A stretch of DNA of 64,000 bases, from assembly GCA_028554755.1 (NCBI GenBank), contig JAPTOF010000009.1, positions 4,351,501 through 4,415,500 on the forward strand, written 5' to 3'. The stretch is from Cordia subcordata. Its lineage: Eukaryota > Streptophyta > Magnoliopsida > Boraginales > Cordiaceae. A program made the position numbers and the translations under genes. Position 1 is the stretch's first letter; the number at the start of each line of letters is the position of its first letter. Positions 1 through 11,915 of this stretch are shown here, piece after piece. The notes beneath the pieces were generated by a model. That model saw only the letters and a list, made by a program, of their open reading frames with translations. It made no database searches and was not told where the DNA came from.

Positions 1-580
1 AAGAAAGGCTTTTGAAAAGTGTTACAGGATATGATTAGAGCTCATCACCCATTCATAGCAATGATTATGGAGCCCAAGGTTAGCGATAAGAAAGCTTTCC
101 AAATCATCTCTAGGCTATCATTTACAATATCACTCCGTGTTGAGGTGCAAGGATTTATTGGTGGCATCTGGCTACTTTAGGATGAGAAAGCTATATTAAT
201 CAAGCTCCTCTTAATAAGTGCTCAAATTATTAACATAATGGTGTAACAAGAAGGGATGGCATCTTGTCTATTCTCCACAGTTTACATTAGCACAAATGTA
301 TACCCTCTAGAATGCCTTGAGAGATACAGCAACCAAGTAGAAAACTCCCTGTTTGATCATTAGTGATTTTAACCAAGTAGGGCATCTCTAAGACAAAAAG
401 GAGGCGCAAAAGGTGTCACCTGTTAGATGATGAAACTACTAATTAGGTGAATGAGTGCAATTTGATGGATTTGGGATTTATTGGCCTCCGCTTCACCTAG
501 TCCAACTCATAGGAATCAGGACAATGGATTATTGAGTGACTCAATAGGGCCTATGGCACATCTAGCTGGATGCCCAATTT
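1..580 (+). pseudogene. L1-type LINE endonuclease domain remnant
   Basis: This is a decayed piece of a plant non-LTR retrotransposon ORF2, the apurinic endonuclease-like domain that nicks target DNA. One frame opens at the ATG at 31. It carries an EPK motif at about 70 (family form ETK, with the catalytic Glu) and the signature GFIGGIWLL at about 151-177, then a stop at 178. After further frame breaks, DLGFIGLRFT appears at 468-497, followed by a stop where the family has W in FTWSN, then QWIIE and LNRAYGTSSWMPNF. The order and spacing match the LINE endonuclease. RT and RNase H are absent because an LTR begins at about 581. The 5' part lies outside the window. Confidence 0.8.
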
Positions 581-587
581 TGTAGAG

Positions 588-652
588 TTTAAGTGCATTT
601 AGTACAGAGTTTACGCATAATTAAGTGCATTTAGCACAGAGCTTATGCATAA
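588..652 (+). repeat. 32-bp tandem duplication in LTR
   Basis: Two adjacent copies of a unit reading TTAAGTGCATTTAG-ACAGAG occur, at about 588-620 and 621-652, differing at three positions. Confidence 0.8.
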
Positions 653-939
653 TTATTAATATTTGTACATAATGTATTTGGATGCATAAATACTATACTA
701 AGTATTATATTTGTGTTTTAGGTGAGAATTGAAGTGATGATTAGAGCTTAATTGATGATGCTTGGGATGTGAAGCAAAGTTTGGAAGTGTTTTGAAGATA
801 AGAAAAATGAAGAAAAGGCACTTTGAGAGTTCCCGGATGAAGCAAGAAGCAAATGAAGAAGACTGGGCACAAAACGATGAAGATTTAAGCCTAAAACAAA
901 GAAGGTTGGTCCATCTCCCCTGTGCAGGATAGGTCCCCT

Positions 940-1080
940 GACTGAAGGCCGATCAACTAGCTAGGTCCCTCGGCTTAATCAAAATGTCACCCATTTTAAT
1001 TGGTCAACCTCCCTCTGAAGCCGGTCGGCCAGTCGACCAATTGGTCTCCCGACCATATGCGAGAAAGCCTTATTTAAGTG
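940..1080 (+). promoter_or_regulatory. palindrome cluster and TATA-like box of LTR
   Basis: Several degenerate GGTCGACC-type inverted motifs (GCCGGTCGGCC and AGTCGACCAATTGGT at 1019-1044, others upstream) sit just before TATTTAAG at 1071. The same arrangement recurs in the other Athila-type LTRs. Promoter function is inferred. Confidence 0.4.
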
Positions 1081-1215
1081 CACTTTTTAGTAAAATTAAG
1101 TGAGAAACACAATAATCTCTCACACCCATTAACCCTAACCCTTTTCCCACTTTAATTAACATCTCCATACACCATCTAAACCCCATAATAAGCTAGGATT
1201 GAAGCATCTAACAAG

Positions 1216-1262
1216 GATTTGAATGATTTGTATAGATTTGAATGATTTGTACAGATTTGAAA
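1216..1262 (+). repeat. 19-bp tandem repeat, 2.5 copies
   Basis: GATTTGAATGATTTGTAYA is repeated at 1216-1234 and 1235-1253, with a partial third copy. The other LTRs have a single corresponding copy. Confidence 0.75.
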
Positions 1263-2135
1263 GCAAGATTTAAGGGAGTTCTTCTAGTTCTCTTTCTGTT
1301 TCCTATAAATATGTTGCTAGATTAGGCTAGATCTCGGGTTGTTTGTTGTTGTATATTAGATTAGGGCTATGAATAAAGGATTTGAGTATATCTTTGGCTA
1401 TTAATACATGCTTCTTTGCATTGATTAATGGCATGAATCAATATGTCTATGTGCTGATAATCAAACATGTCGCTATGTTTGTTAAAATGCCTAAGTGAAG
1501 TTGTATGTGTTATTTCGTGCTTAAATACTATTATTAGTGTTGTAACCTTAGCCTTAATCCATGCTAGTGGCATAAGCCCTATTTGCAACTATGTGTGTTG
1601 AATAATATGCTTAATATATGACTTGTGTGGTAAGAGTATATCTCTAGTCTGAAACAATACTAAAATGGCACCTACTAGCATTGGTTAATGCTCTAGGAGT
1701 CTAATCTCTAGTCTAAAACAATACTAATAGGTTAGTCTCTTGAGTAGGTCGTTAATCAACACCAAAGAGAGCAATCGAGCCATTGATTGATCGAATCATT
1801 AAAATAGCCTGAGTCTAGTTGAAACATAATTGCCTGAGATCTCCTTTAACCTTTTAGAGCTTTATTCCTTAGTTTGGCACCTGAGGTTCCTCCATTAGAG
1901 TAGGTTAGCTTAGGTTTATTTTCCTTTCCCGAGCTCCTTTTGATCCTAAAGAAAGCACACATACACGTATAAAGCTAGTTTTAGGCGCCTAGCATGTACA
2001 GACCAAACTAAGGTAACCTTCCTATGGAGACGATACCCATATGCACGCACTATACTAGACACAATCTGTATGCTTGCAAATGGAAAACTTGGTTGTATTT
2101 GTGCCTCATTGTCACATACCACTGAGTACACATCA

Positions 2136-4409
2136 AGTTTTTACAGGTGTAAAGATCTAACGATGTAGTTTAATGACTTGGGTGAGCAGTGAGGTTGGAC
2201 GAATAGTAGGTCCAAGTCCAGTTTCGGATACATCATAAAGATGTCTATAGCCAGATGGTAGTGTTTGAAACTCTACCAGTATAAGGCTATAGTGGGCGAG
2301 CTCCTGATAGGAGTGATCTACCTAGGTCATTGAAGGGTCTTTCCGGACTTTGCTTCTAATGCATGTGCCACACATTGGACAGGATTACCATGAGTATGTC
2401 TTCTGGAACCGTGCCATCAAAGGACAAGATACTCACTGCTTCTAAGTGACCAATGCTCTTAATCTTGAGCATATAGTAGGGGTGTTCAATGATCGGGGAA
2501 ACCCAATTACCGAACTAATTTTTCGAGTTTGGGAAAATCAAGTTTGGGGAATTGGGGAAAAATATCGGGGATGGAGAAAATTTTGGGGAAACGAGTTAGG
2601 GGTCGGAAGAAATTTTATTTTTCATGGGAAAACCCGAAACCCAAAATTTTTTTATTATATAAAATATGTATATATATTATTTAGTTATATAATATATGTT
2701 ATCATATATTAATATAACATATCTTAAATTTCTTTTAATCCTTATTTTTCTCTTCACTTCATTCTTTCAACCTCTTTTTAGCCACTTGGCCTCTTTATAT
2801 TTTCTTCACCTCTCTTTCTATTTTCTTTACTATGATTTATGATTATTTATATATTTCTATTTATATTTTGAAGTATAGATTATATATTTTTGTTTACATT
2901 TTAGATTTAGAATTATTCATTATAAGTTGTGTCTCAAATTAGTTTTGAACTTTATAAAAAAAAATTGGGGATTTCCCAATCCCCAGTGGTTTTTCCCCAT
3001 TCCCCATTTCCCTAAATCATGCTCCCCGCTGGTGAATTGGGGCAAGGAATAGAACAAACCTTCTTTGCCAAAATTATTCGAGGGCAAAAAATTTTGTTGA
3101 TTTGGTGTGGGGATTCCCTAATGAACACGCTTACATATATGGGTGAACTAGTGACGTTGGGGTAAAACACTTTGATGTACCATAAGGAGAGGCCTTGAAT
3201 GATAAGATTGTCTACCTCGCTCAGGTGTTGTGTTCTAATCAATCAAGACATGCATGTGCAACAATAGAGCCTATATGCCCTTTTGGATTTGTCTTATTGG
3301 TCATCATAAATCTAGATCGAGTGATATTACCCTTTAGTGGTATATCAGTCATTTGGCTTGTGGGTCATTCCTTAGATTAAGAGTTCCATGACTAGGTGGT
3401 GATTACTCTTTGGACTAACAATTCCAAGGTTTCAGATGTAGTCTTGAAGGTGGTGGTGCCTTTTTGACCGACCTTGACTACAGGTAGAAATAGAGAGGTA
3501 TTTTGGTTATTGTCGATTGGTCAAAGAGAGTGGTTACTTGTTGTGACCTGTTTCTGCTTAGCCAGTGATTATCCTTGGAGTGGGCTTTGGTTTTCTAGTG
3601 GAAATAGACCAAGGTCAAAATGGCCTTCGTGTCGCCAAAGTGGTAGCAAGGGCATTGGTCATTTTGGGAGCCAAGGTTAATTATGTCTTTTGGTCCCTTC
3701 ACTAGTCATATTTCCAAAGAATGTAACTTATTGAGATCATCTAGTTATCTAGATGTTTTATTGAGATACAAATTTAATAAAGAAGTAATAAGGATTTTAT
3801 CCAAGTTTTTCCTTATTAAATTTACGGCCTTTAATAGGACAAGCGGGTCCTATGGAATTAGATATTATAGAGTAGGAGAGAGAAAGAAATATCTTAGATA
3901 TCTTATCCATAAGGCATATTCCATTTCTAGAAAGGGTATAGTTGGAAACTTAATTATTTCGTGGAACTTACCTAACTAGGGTTATGGTGCAATATAAATA
4001 GTAAGCTGACAACAATATACCCTCGAGTCTCTTTGCCTATTTCATAAAGGTGTATAGGAATTTTCACCTAGTTTACCAAGAACACACACTACTCTATAGA
4101 TCTTCAATTATAGCTCTCCTAGGTGCTTGCCCACTATATAGCATCAGACATCCCAGCTTTGGAAAGGTGATTGTAGTGAAGAACGCTCTTTTGGTGGAGC
4201 TTTCACAAAGTAAAAAGACCATCAACTTGGATCTTCAACTTCTTAAAGGTATATCACTTTATCTTCTTATTTATATGTTTAACCATATTGTGCTTATGTG
4301 TGCAAATAGTTTTTTATTGCTTGTTCCACCACCATATTAGATATGTTCTTCAATATTTTTAAAAGCATGATGATCTATAGACTGAGGTGCATCAATCTCG
4401 ATCCTAACA
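2136..4409 (+). repeat. 5' LTR of copia element C, 5'-truncated
   Basis: It aligns from base 2136 with the second C LTR at about 28610 onward: the words AATGACTTGGGTG, ACATCATAAAGATGTCTATAGC and GCTCTTAATCTTGAG occur in both. About 125 bases of the LTR start are missing, replaced by the Athila-type LTR on the left. A MITE of 657 bp sits inside. A TATA-like AATATAAATAG lies at 3991. The LTR ends CTAACA at 4409, directly before the tRNA-iMet primer site. Without the MITE the length (about 1.6 kb) agrees with the other C LTR (about 1.7 kb). It is related to, but distinct from, the LTRs of B. Confidence 0.85.
2477..3133. mobile_element. hAT-like MITE in C 5' LTR
   Basis: These bases interrupt the C LTR between GAGCATAT and ATATGGGTGAACTAG; the second C LTR reads straight through. 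The ends are imperfect inverted repeats: TAGGGGTGTTCA at the left and the complement TAAGCGTGTTCA at the right. The flanks GCATATAG and CATATATG suggest a degraded 7-8 bp target duplication. End sequence and duplication size fit the hAT superfamily. The inside is rich in GGGGAA/TTCCCC blocks, partly self-complementary, and has no transposase. An 88-codon open frame inside it is not credible as a gene. Confidence 0.65.
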
Positions 4410-4411
4410 AT

Positions 4412-4423
4412 TGGTATCAGAGC
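4412..4423 (+). other. primer binding site of C (tRNA-iMet type)
   Basis: TGGTATCAGAGC lies two bases after the LTR end. It is the complement of the plant initiator tRNA-Met 3' end used by most Ty1/copia elements to prime minus-strand DNA. Confidence 0.92.
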
Positions 4424-5904
4424 TTAGGCTCTATTTGTGCATATTTTAAGCCAAGAACATGATAATAAGTAGATTGAAGAGAAATAGTCTTGTAGGTGGC
4501 AAGACTTAAGTGATTCCATGTTGGATTTGTTATGGCCTAACCTTTTTGGTCACAACTTGTGTGTTATATTAGTCCTAATCAATGGGTCAAATGTATGGAT
4601 TTATTTTGTTGCATAGAAAGTTATTATAGCTTCTATTCGAGAGAAACATAGGAGTAGGAAAATGGCTTTTATTTTGTGGCCAACATTTATATTTCTTGTC
4701 ATAAATGAAGCTTGTATAGGTTGTTTTTCAATGTAATCCTTGTAATGTAACGATTCAGAGTCGAAAAGAGCTGCACAACACGAGGTTCGAGGATTTCTGG
4801 ATGAACCAATTGACCCAGCCAATCGATTGGTAGGAGCCATAGCCTAGTCAGTATCACCTGGTAGCTTTCAGGAAGAATCAGTTGACTGCTTGAAGAGAAC
4901 GATCTCTGGAAGTACTGGTCGACCAAGCCAGTCGACCGGTAGGAGGCATCAATTGACCAGCAGAAGCAGACTATAGCTGTTCAAAGTTTTTTGGTATTCC
5001 AATTCTTTGAGATCTGTGCCTAAGGCTTATTTATAGAGAGCCATCTATTAGAGACCATTTAATTTTGCTATGGATGTTTATTTTACAAAATTTATATACT
5101 TGTTTCATTATATGTATGGTTATTATTATATATCACATTGCAATATGTCTACCCAGGTAGGGCTTGAAATTGGCTAACCTTTAGATCTTGTTTTGGTTTG
5201 AGTTTGATAAATCCCTTGAGATCGCTTAGGCTAATTATTTTGGTAATTAGAGATCCCAAAGAAGCAATACACGTAATTAGCATTTTACTCATTTTTCCCA
5301 CGTTAATTAATTAATGCACTTATCAAGATAACTCAAAACATGCCTATCTATGGATTCTAATTTAGAAATAAGTCTAATCCATTTATGGTATCAAACGTGT
5401 TCTAGTAATACAAGGTGGAATGCAGGCGATTCTTAAGGGTTTTAAGATCTAAAAAGGAATATCGAGATAAATGGAGGATAAGAAAAACCGTCAAAGTTAA
5501 AATACTGAGTGGGAAAAGGGAACGAAAAACACTGTAGCTTTTCATTTTTGGTTCACACTAAGAGAGAGTAACCTTTACCTCCCCGTCAGAGGGTGTTACT
5601 CAGCTTAGAGATAGCTAGGTAAACTTAACATGTTCGTTCAGAAGGATGTTAGTCAGATTCGGCCAAGGAATGAACACTAAGGAATGGTTGTTCACACTCG
5701 AATCATGGGTTCGGCCACCCTGTCGGTTGAGGCCCCTAGGCGATTCAAGAGGCAAAACCAACAATGACTGGACACCGTTAGATAGTGTCTATCTAGATAA
5801 GCGATGTCTAAATAGGCTTAAACCTAACTTGACTATTCACTAGTTCTACCATCCCGTCGATGCAATTCGAGTGATAGGGTTAAGACACTATTACATCACT
5901 ATAG
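4424..5904 (+). other. untranslated leader of C
   Basis: This is about 1.5 kb without a credible gene. It holds a cluster of palindrome-like motifs (CCAATCGATTGG at 4810-4830, ACTGGTCGACCAAGCCAGTCGACCGG in pieces across 4914-4940). The stretch 5500-5880 has the repeated plan seen in B's leader (ACTGAGTGGGA..., then CATCCCGTCG/CATCAGAGG blocks). It ends at GACACTATTACATCACTATAGTAG, where a deletion has fused it to the end of integrase. The gag expected here is missing. Confidence 0.7.
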
Positions 5905-7091
5905 TAGCTTTGCTGCAAAATTGGAACCTAAATCAAAACTATGCTATTTCATTGGGTCTCTTAAGAGAACCAGAGATGGCATTTTCTATAATCCTAAGGA
6001 GCAGTGAGTGCTTATTAGCACACATGCTAGATACTTGGAAGATGATATAGTGATCCAGAAATACCAGAATGTGGTGTTACTCTTAAGGATATTTCTGATG
6101 ACTCTCTAGAAATACTTGATGATATGGAAAAGAAAAGGCAGCCAGTTGCTATTAGTACACCGGCGCCTCGTTGTAATGGGAGGATTCCAAGATTGCCTGA
6201 TAGATACTATGGGGTGAGCTTTAAGACTTCCAAAGAGGATCATGTTGAGGATCCCATTAGTTATGACAAAGTAGTTTCCTATATAGATGCTAACGAGTGG
6301 TACAAGTGATGGATTTTGAGTTAGAGTCTATGTACTCTAATGGTGTCTTGGAGCATCTAGAAGCACCTGAAGGGGTAAAACCTATAGGGTGCAAGTGGGT
6401 TTACAAGAGGAAGAGAAAGGTTGATGGAAACCTTTCCATCTAGATTGATAGCTAAGGGTTATCCCTAGAAAGAAGGTATCGATTACGAAGAAACCTTCTC
6501 ACCAGTAGCCATGCTTAAGTCCATCAAGATACTCCTTGCCATTGCTTATCATTATGACTACAAGATATCAAAAATAGATATCAAGACAGCTTTCTTAATG
6601 GAGACCTTGACAAAACCATAATATGACCTAGCCAGGCGGATACATTATAGCAAGCCAGGAACATATGGTGTACAAGCTTAAGAAGTCTATTTATGGGATT
6701 AAGTAGGCATATAGGGCATAGAACATTAAGTTTGATCAGGCGGTCAAGTCCATTGGGTTTGAGAAAAACATTGATAAACCATGTGTGTACAAGAGGTACA
6801 ACAAAAATTCTGCAGCTTTCCTAGTTTTGTATGTAGATGACATCTTGTCGATTGGGAATGATGTTTGGAAGCTTTCATCTATAATGGTTTAGTTATCTTC
6901 TCAGTTTCACATAAAGGATATGAGTAAAGCAAGCTATGTTCTTGGGATCAAGATTAGATGAGATTGGAAGAACAAAAGGCTTGTGTTATCCCAAGCTTTT
7001 GACATAGAGAAGATATTGGTAAGGTACAACATGGCAAACTTCAAGAAAGGTCTTTTGCCTTCTAGACATAGAGTTACTCTATCATAGAACC
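5905..7091 (+). pseudogene. copia C pol remnant: integrase tail and RT, first part
   Basis: This is the first of three parts of C's pol. It starts inside the integrase tail (CYFIG...GIFYNPKEQ, as in B at about 24075), passes the integrase-RT linker (PRLPDRYYG at about 6193-6219) and enters RT. The palm is recognisable: CKWVYKRKRKVDG at about 6390, EETFSPVAMLKSIKILLAIAY at about 6488, DIKTAFL at about 6577, and YVDDILSIGND at about 6831, where both catalytic Asp remain. At least four stops and several frameshifts break it. Gag, protease and most of integrase are deleted. Element A interrupts it after 7091; the frame resumes at 18492. Confidence 0.85.
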
Positions 7092-8993
7092 TGATGTGTT
7101 ATGCTTTTGTGTGTGTTTGAATTGTTATTTGTCTATATTTTGGAGCTGCATAGAGCTTAATAGTTGCATTAATGTAGTACTTGTGCTAGGTATAGGCTTA
7201 AGTGTATACAACTATACATAGTTGAGTTTAAAGGGTAAATGCTACATTAATGGCTTGTTTTGGATGCCATAGGTGAGATTGAGGGTTGTTTGAAGATCAA
7301 CGAAGATGGATATGGTTTGAGCAAGGATTGGAAGCATAATTGAAGATGAAAAGTGGAAGAAAATTAAGTTTTGAGGCTTCCGAAAAAATTTCAAGACAAT
7401 TGAAAGCAAAACGGAGCTAAAACGAAGCTAAAAAAGAGTAAAGAGACACTACTGGAACACTGGCTTCAAAGTACCGATGTACCGGCTCACTGTTCTGCCA
7501 AAAACAGAAAGCATATTTATACTACCAGAATAGAGGGCCTTTGGTACCGGTGCACTAGTTCACCCTTTGGTACCGGTGCTCCGGTAGAGTGTTCCGGTAG
7601 TCACAAAAGTTAGCTATATAAGCCTGCTTTGGGTCATTTTGTAATTACTTACGTCATATTCTTTCACACCCATCTCCCAAACCCTAATTCCTCTTTCACC
7701 AACTTCTAACACACATACACACACACTTTCCACCTAGTTTTAAGCTTATTTGGAGGATTCAAACACTTGGAACAAAGGCTACTCAAGGATTTTGTATAAG
7801 AATTGCTAGGATAGAAGGGGAGTTTTCTATTCTCTCTTTCATTCTCTATTATATTATGTTTGAGTAGATTTGTTTTGGGTGATGACACTTGTGTAATGGG
7901 TTGATTCTTTGCTTCTATATTATGGGATTCAATAGCTTAATGTATATACATATGCTATGTTCTTCTTGTTTCAATGGCTATTGCTCAATACATGTCTAGG
8001 TGTTTGATAATATGCCTATGAGAGTTGCATATCTGTAAATTGAAGTCTATTTGCTACTAAACACCTCTAATCCATTCTATAATCATGTCTATGTGTTTAT
8101 GTATGGATCTTATGAAGTGGGTATTGCCTATATTTATGTCCATGTGTATGTTTGCATGCCTAGTAATAAATATGACATCAATATTGCATACATGTTGGTT
8201 CAAAAGTGGTTTTAATGGTGTAATCCGAGCATGACAATGTTTGGTAGTTGAATAGGTCCCTTTATTTGTGAACATCTTGGTTTAGAACATGTATGAATGC
8301 ATTAATAGGTCAAATCTCACTATTGTGACCCTAAAATGACGAAGCTTAATTAAAGACTAGTCTAAATCGAGTCTCCTTTGGCTTCAAATCTGGCCAATAG
8401 GTTTCTGGGTAGATTTAGTTGACTCTAGCAACACTAGGTCTTGGCTTTAAATCCATCCAACGATTTAGGTACTAGGGTAGGTTTGTTCTAGGTCACCTAG
8501 GAAGCTAGTTAGTCACTCTTAAGGCCCTAGGTCATAAGGACCATGCTGTAACTCTAGGAGACGTCGCCTAGGGACAGACCTGCACTGAGTCCTAGGGAGA
8601 AATTAGGATATTAACTAAGCAACCTAGTAAACGAGCAATTAATAAGTAAGCCATTCCATGGAATCCTATAGTATTGGAATCAAAGATCACCCATTAATAA
8701 GTAGATGTCACCCTAATCCTTTCCATTTGTTAGTTCTCTCTAGATAGCTTGTCTCCATATTTCCCATTCGCATATTGTAGTTTTATTTACTTTAGTTAGA
8801 GCTCCCAACCTTCTAAAAACACCAAAAATAGTTAGTTTACGTTTCCTTTTTAGCATTCTCTATAACACACATGTAGAATCCATCCTGCAACATAGCCTCC
8901 CTGTAGTTCGACACCCGTTCTCGTACACACTACACTACACACGTCCCGTGCGCTTGCGGGTCTTTAGAGCTTGCACTCAAGAGACGTACATCA
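7092..8993 (+). repeat. 5' LTR of element A
   Basis: It begins TGATGTGTTATG and ends GACGTACATCA at 8993; 1902 bp. It pairs with 16583-18491. It has a TATA-like CTATATAAGCC at 7613, a CT/CA-rich stretch at 7660-7730, and a long region with repeated CATGTCTATGTG words at 7990-8160. An antisense open frame at 8057-8275 is discussed separately. Confidence 0.95.
7465..7625 (+). promoter_or_regulatory. candidate promoter of A 5' LTR
   Basis: Repeats of ACCGGT-type palindromes (GTACCGGCTCAC, GGTACCGGTGCAC, GGTACCGGTGCTCCGG) stop about 30 bases before CTATATAAGCC at 7613. Position and sequence suggest the U3 promoter. The 3' LTR has lost the TATA part. Confidence 0.5.
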
Positions 8994-8999
8994 AGTTCT

Positions 9000-9018
9000 T
9001 GGCGCTGTTGTCGGGGAG
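9000..9018 (+). other. primer binding site of A (tRNA-Asp type)
   Basis: TGGCGCTGTTGTCGGGGAG lies six bases after the LTR end. It differs at two positions from the TGGCGCCGTTGCCGGGGA form typical of Athila elements, which matches the 3' end of tRNA-Asp. A non-coding T-rich leader of about 250 bases follows. Confidence 0.85.
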
Positions 9019-9269
9019 GCACAGTGGTTTGCATTCTTTATTTATGCGTTTTGGTAGTTTCTTTTCTTGTTTTCTTGCTTTTCCTTTATAGTTTGTTTAG
9101 TTTTTTTGCTTATCTTGTTTATTGTTCATATTATTTTGCTTTAGTTCTTGTTTATCTATTTTAGCCTTTGTTTTTGTTTTAGTAGACTTTCTAGGATTGT
9201 GGTTTATTTTGCTGTAGTTTTAGGATTGTTGAAGTTTTCAGGGGTTGAAGTGGCTGGAGTTAGGATAGT

Positions 9270-10695
9270 TTGTGCATGCTTGGTAGGAGATCCGTTAGAA
9301 ATCCCCTAGTTTCTTTTAATCCTGAACCCAATAGAATTGCTAGACATTTTAGGAATTTGGGAGATCTTCTTAAGGAGATGGCCGATCCCAATCATCCTCC
9401 TAATCCTCCCAATCCCCCAATGAATTCCATTCCACCTCATGATCACCTTGGGCATCAAGCCCAAGATCATTTTAGACGAGAGGCCCATAGACCGGACCCA
9501 CCTATAGATAAGGAACCCACTCTTAGGCAATTCTTTCTCCCCGAAGCCTTTGAGCCTAATTTGGCTATTCAAATTCTGGGTTTGGAAGAGACGAACTTCG
9601 AGATCAAGCCTAATATGTTGGCCATGCTTCCTTCTTTCTATAGGAGAAGCAATAAGAGTCCTCTAGATCATATCACTGATTTTTTTTAGATGAGTTTCAC
9701 TCTTCATGTCCCTAATGTCTCCCAAGAGGTCATACATCTAAGATTGTTTCCTTTCTCTCTTAAGGACAAGGCTAGGGCTTGGTTGCATTCCTTACCTAAT
9801 GGTTGCATTACTACATGGGCCAAGCTTCAATCTAAGTTCTTTAAAAAATTTTATCCCATAGCCAAGATGGCTGACCTTTGGACCGCCATTATGACTTTCT
9901 CCCAACATGATCTAGAATCCTTTCATGAGGTTTAGGAGAGGTTCAAGAATCTTCTTAAACAATGTCCACACCATGGGTACGCAATCATTACCTAATGCAA
10001 TACTTCTTTTGAGGCTTAAATGAACAAAATAGGATGATGGTCAATGTCGCCTCCGGTGGTGGCTTCTACCTTTTGAGACCGACTGGGGCATGGGAGAAAA
10101 TAGAAATGATGGCTGAAAATTCTTTTCAAAATTTTGCCATGGAGGTCTAGTTGGGGAGGTAAGAAGAGAAGTGTTAGTGAGGTTGATGTTTCTTTAGATT
10201 TACCCACTAAGATTGAGGCTTTGACAAATAAGCTAGATCAATTCATTTCTTTGTCTCTTTCATCCCAAGGTCATAAGACTAGTTCTATAGGTTCTTCCTT
10301 TACTCTGTTAGTTGTTGAAGTTTGTGCATTGTGTTTCAAGTCATCTCATGAGACCATGGCTTGCCCTTTAGCATCTCAATTTCCTGAACTCATGAAAGAG
10401 CAAGTGTGTGCCACACAAGGTTATTCTCGTGAGCATAATCCATACTTGAACACATACAATTTGGTTTGGAGGGACAACCCAAAATTTTTTTGGAGACAAG
10501 ACCAGCATGAGTCTAGTTCACATCCTCAGGTTCCACCTCAGTAGCGACCTCGTCCTCAATATCCCCTAAGTTTCTATCATATTAATCAGCCCCGTCTCAC
10601 TAGTGCTCATCAACCTCAGGCTTTACCTGCTCCTTCTAGTAGCCAACCTCTTAGTAATGACATGATGAAGATAATGCAGTTTATTCAGAACTAGC
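9270..10695 (+). pseudogene. gag of element A (broken)
   Basis: The capsid/nucleocapsid gene would package element RNA into particles. The start ATG at 9270 (MCMLGRR) matches the D gag start MCMLRRR. A conserved block LRLFPFSLKDKARAWL at about 9745-9792 and ITTWAKLQSKFFKKFYP at about 9810 are the Athila gag core. A zinc knuckle C-x2-C-x4-H-x4-C (CALCFKSSHETMAC) lies at about 10325-10366. In-frame stops occur at 9687, 9933, between 9990 and 10090, at 10542 and at 10693. Several fit G-to-A or C-to-T changes of TGG, CAG or GAG codons. The reading frame itself is largely kept from 9270 to 11915. Confidence 0.9.
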
Positions 10696-11915
10696 AGCCG
10701 GAATTGGTAGAAAATAGACGGCAAATGGCGAGGTTTGAGGCACAGTTAGGACAGATTGCTAGTCAGTTGAGTGTTAGAGACCCTGGGAAATTGCCTTCTC
10801 AGCCGGAAGTAAACCCTAGAGTCCAGTCTTGCTCCTCCACCAACACCACTTATCCCTCTCAGGCCCAGGCTAGGGCCGTTACCACTCTTAGGAGCAGCAG
10901 GGTAGTGGATAATAAGGTAGGAGTTGACTTTGCAGTGCCTGCACCTAGTGGTTCTTCCGAGTCTAGAGCATCACATAGTAGCCCTGTTGATGGAAATTCT
11001 AGAGAGGGTCTTATTGAAAGAGATGAGTCCATTAGAGACCATGGAGAGAGTAGTACTTCATGCCCACATCGGGAAGGAAAGGAGCCCATTGATGATTCCT
11101 ATGTGTCTAGAGGTGTTGAGCCTAGAGTTCCCTTTCTATCCGCCTTAGAGAGGCCTACACCTAGTGAGGATTCGAGGTTTTTCAAGGTTTTAGAGCATCT
11201 TAAGGACCTTAAGGTCAATCTTCCTTTGAGAGATGCGGTCCTTTCCATCCCCTCTTACTCTAAGTTCTTTGAGGATCTTTGTGTAAGGAAACGTAGGTCA
11301 TCGAACATTCCTAAAAAGGTGAGGCTTACTAAAAAGGTGAGTAGTATTTGTACTTCAAGCCTCCCACCCAAGATGAGTGACCCCGGAGCCTTCACCATTC
11401 CTTGTAGGATCTGTGAGACTCAGATTAATCGCGCCTTGTTAGATCTAGGATCTAGTGTGAATCTCATTCCTTACTCCGTTTATCAGCGGCTAGGTCTAGG
11501 TGAGTTGTCTCCTACACATGTTACTCTTCAGCTAGCTAATAGGTCTAAGCATAGACCTAGAGGTGTGATAGAGAATGTTATGGCCTAGGTAGGTGAGTTT
11601 GTGTACCCTGTTGACTTCATAGTATTAGATACGGATTCGAGACATGACTTTAGACATTCTACACCCATTCTTCTAGGTCGCCCCTTCCTTGCCACCCCAG
11701 ATGCCATTATCCATTGTAGGTCGAGGTTATTAGAGTTGAAATTTGGGAATTTGAGGTCCATCATGAAAATTGCTGAGGCAGTGAATAGGGCTAGTATAGG
11801 AGGAGAGGATAGAGAAGAGTGCTTTAGAGTTGAAGTGATTAATTCTTGTGTTGAGGACCTTGTAGAGAAGACTATGACTGATGGAGAAGAATTGAGAAAA
11901 TTTGAGGATTGTTGA
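10696..11915 (+). pseudogene. gag-pol linker and aspartic protease of element A
   Basis: This continues the gag frame. A low-complexity Ser/Pro-rich linker (10704-11150) leads to ICETQINRALLDLGSSVNLIP at about 11400-11470 (split here as ICETQ then DLGSSVNLIP). DLGSS is the active-site motif of Athila-type proteases, and its Asp is intact. LLGRPFLATPDAIIHC follows at about 11670-11718, after a stop at 11586. The protease would cleave the Gag-Pol polyprotein. The frame is lost after 11915. Confidence 0.88.

Larger units (their letters stand above)
581..2135 (+). repeat. Athila-type LTR remnant (solo or truncated)
   Basis: The segment has the same order of landmarks as the other Athila-type LTRs here: GTTTTAGGTGAGA at about 715, a palindrome cluster at 940-1060, a TATA-like box TATTTAAG at 1071, CACACCC...CCCTAACCC at about 1120, and a TGTCTATGTG word block at 1440-1520. 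The right end CACATCA at 2129-2135 matches the CATCA end of the complete elements. The left end is uncertain. No internal region follows: the next base belongs to copia element C. It resembles LTR K (48885-50716) more than the LTRs of A. Its insertion or recombination removed the first ~125 bases of C's 5' LTR. Confidence 0.65.

Noticed and set aside
2446..2712. Open frame of 88 codons
   Set aside because: It lies inside the hAT-like MITE, starts in the flanking LTR, and contains no known domain.
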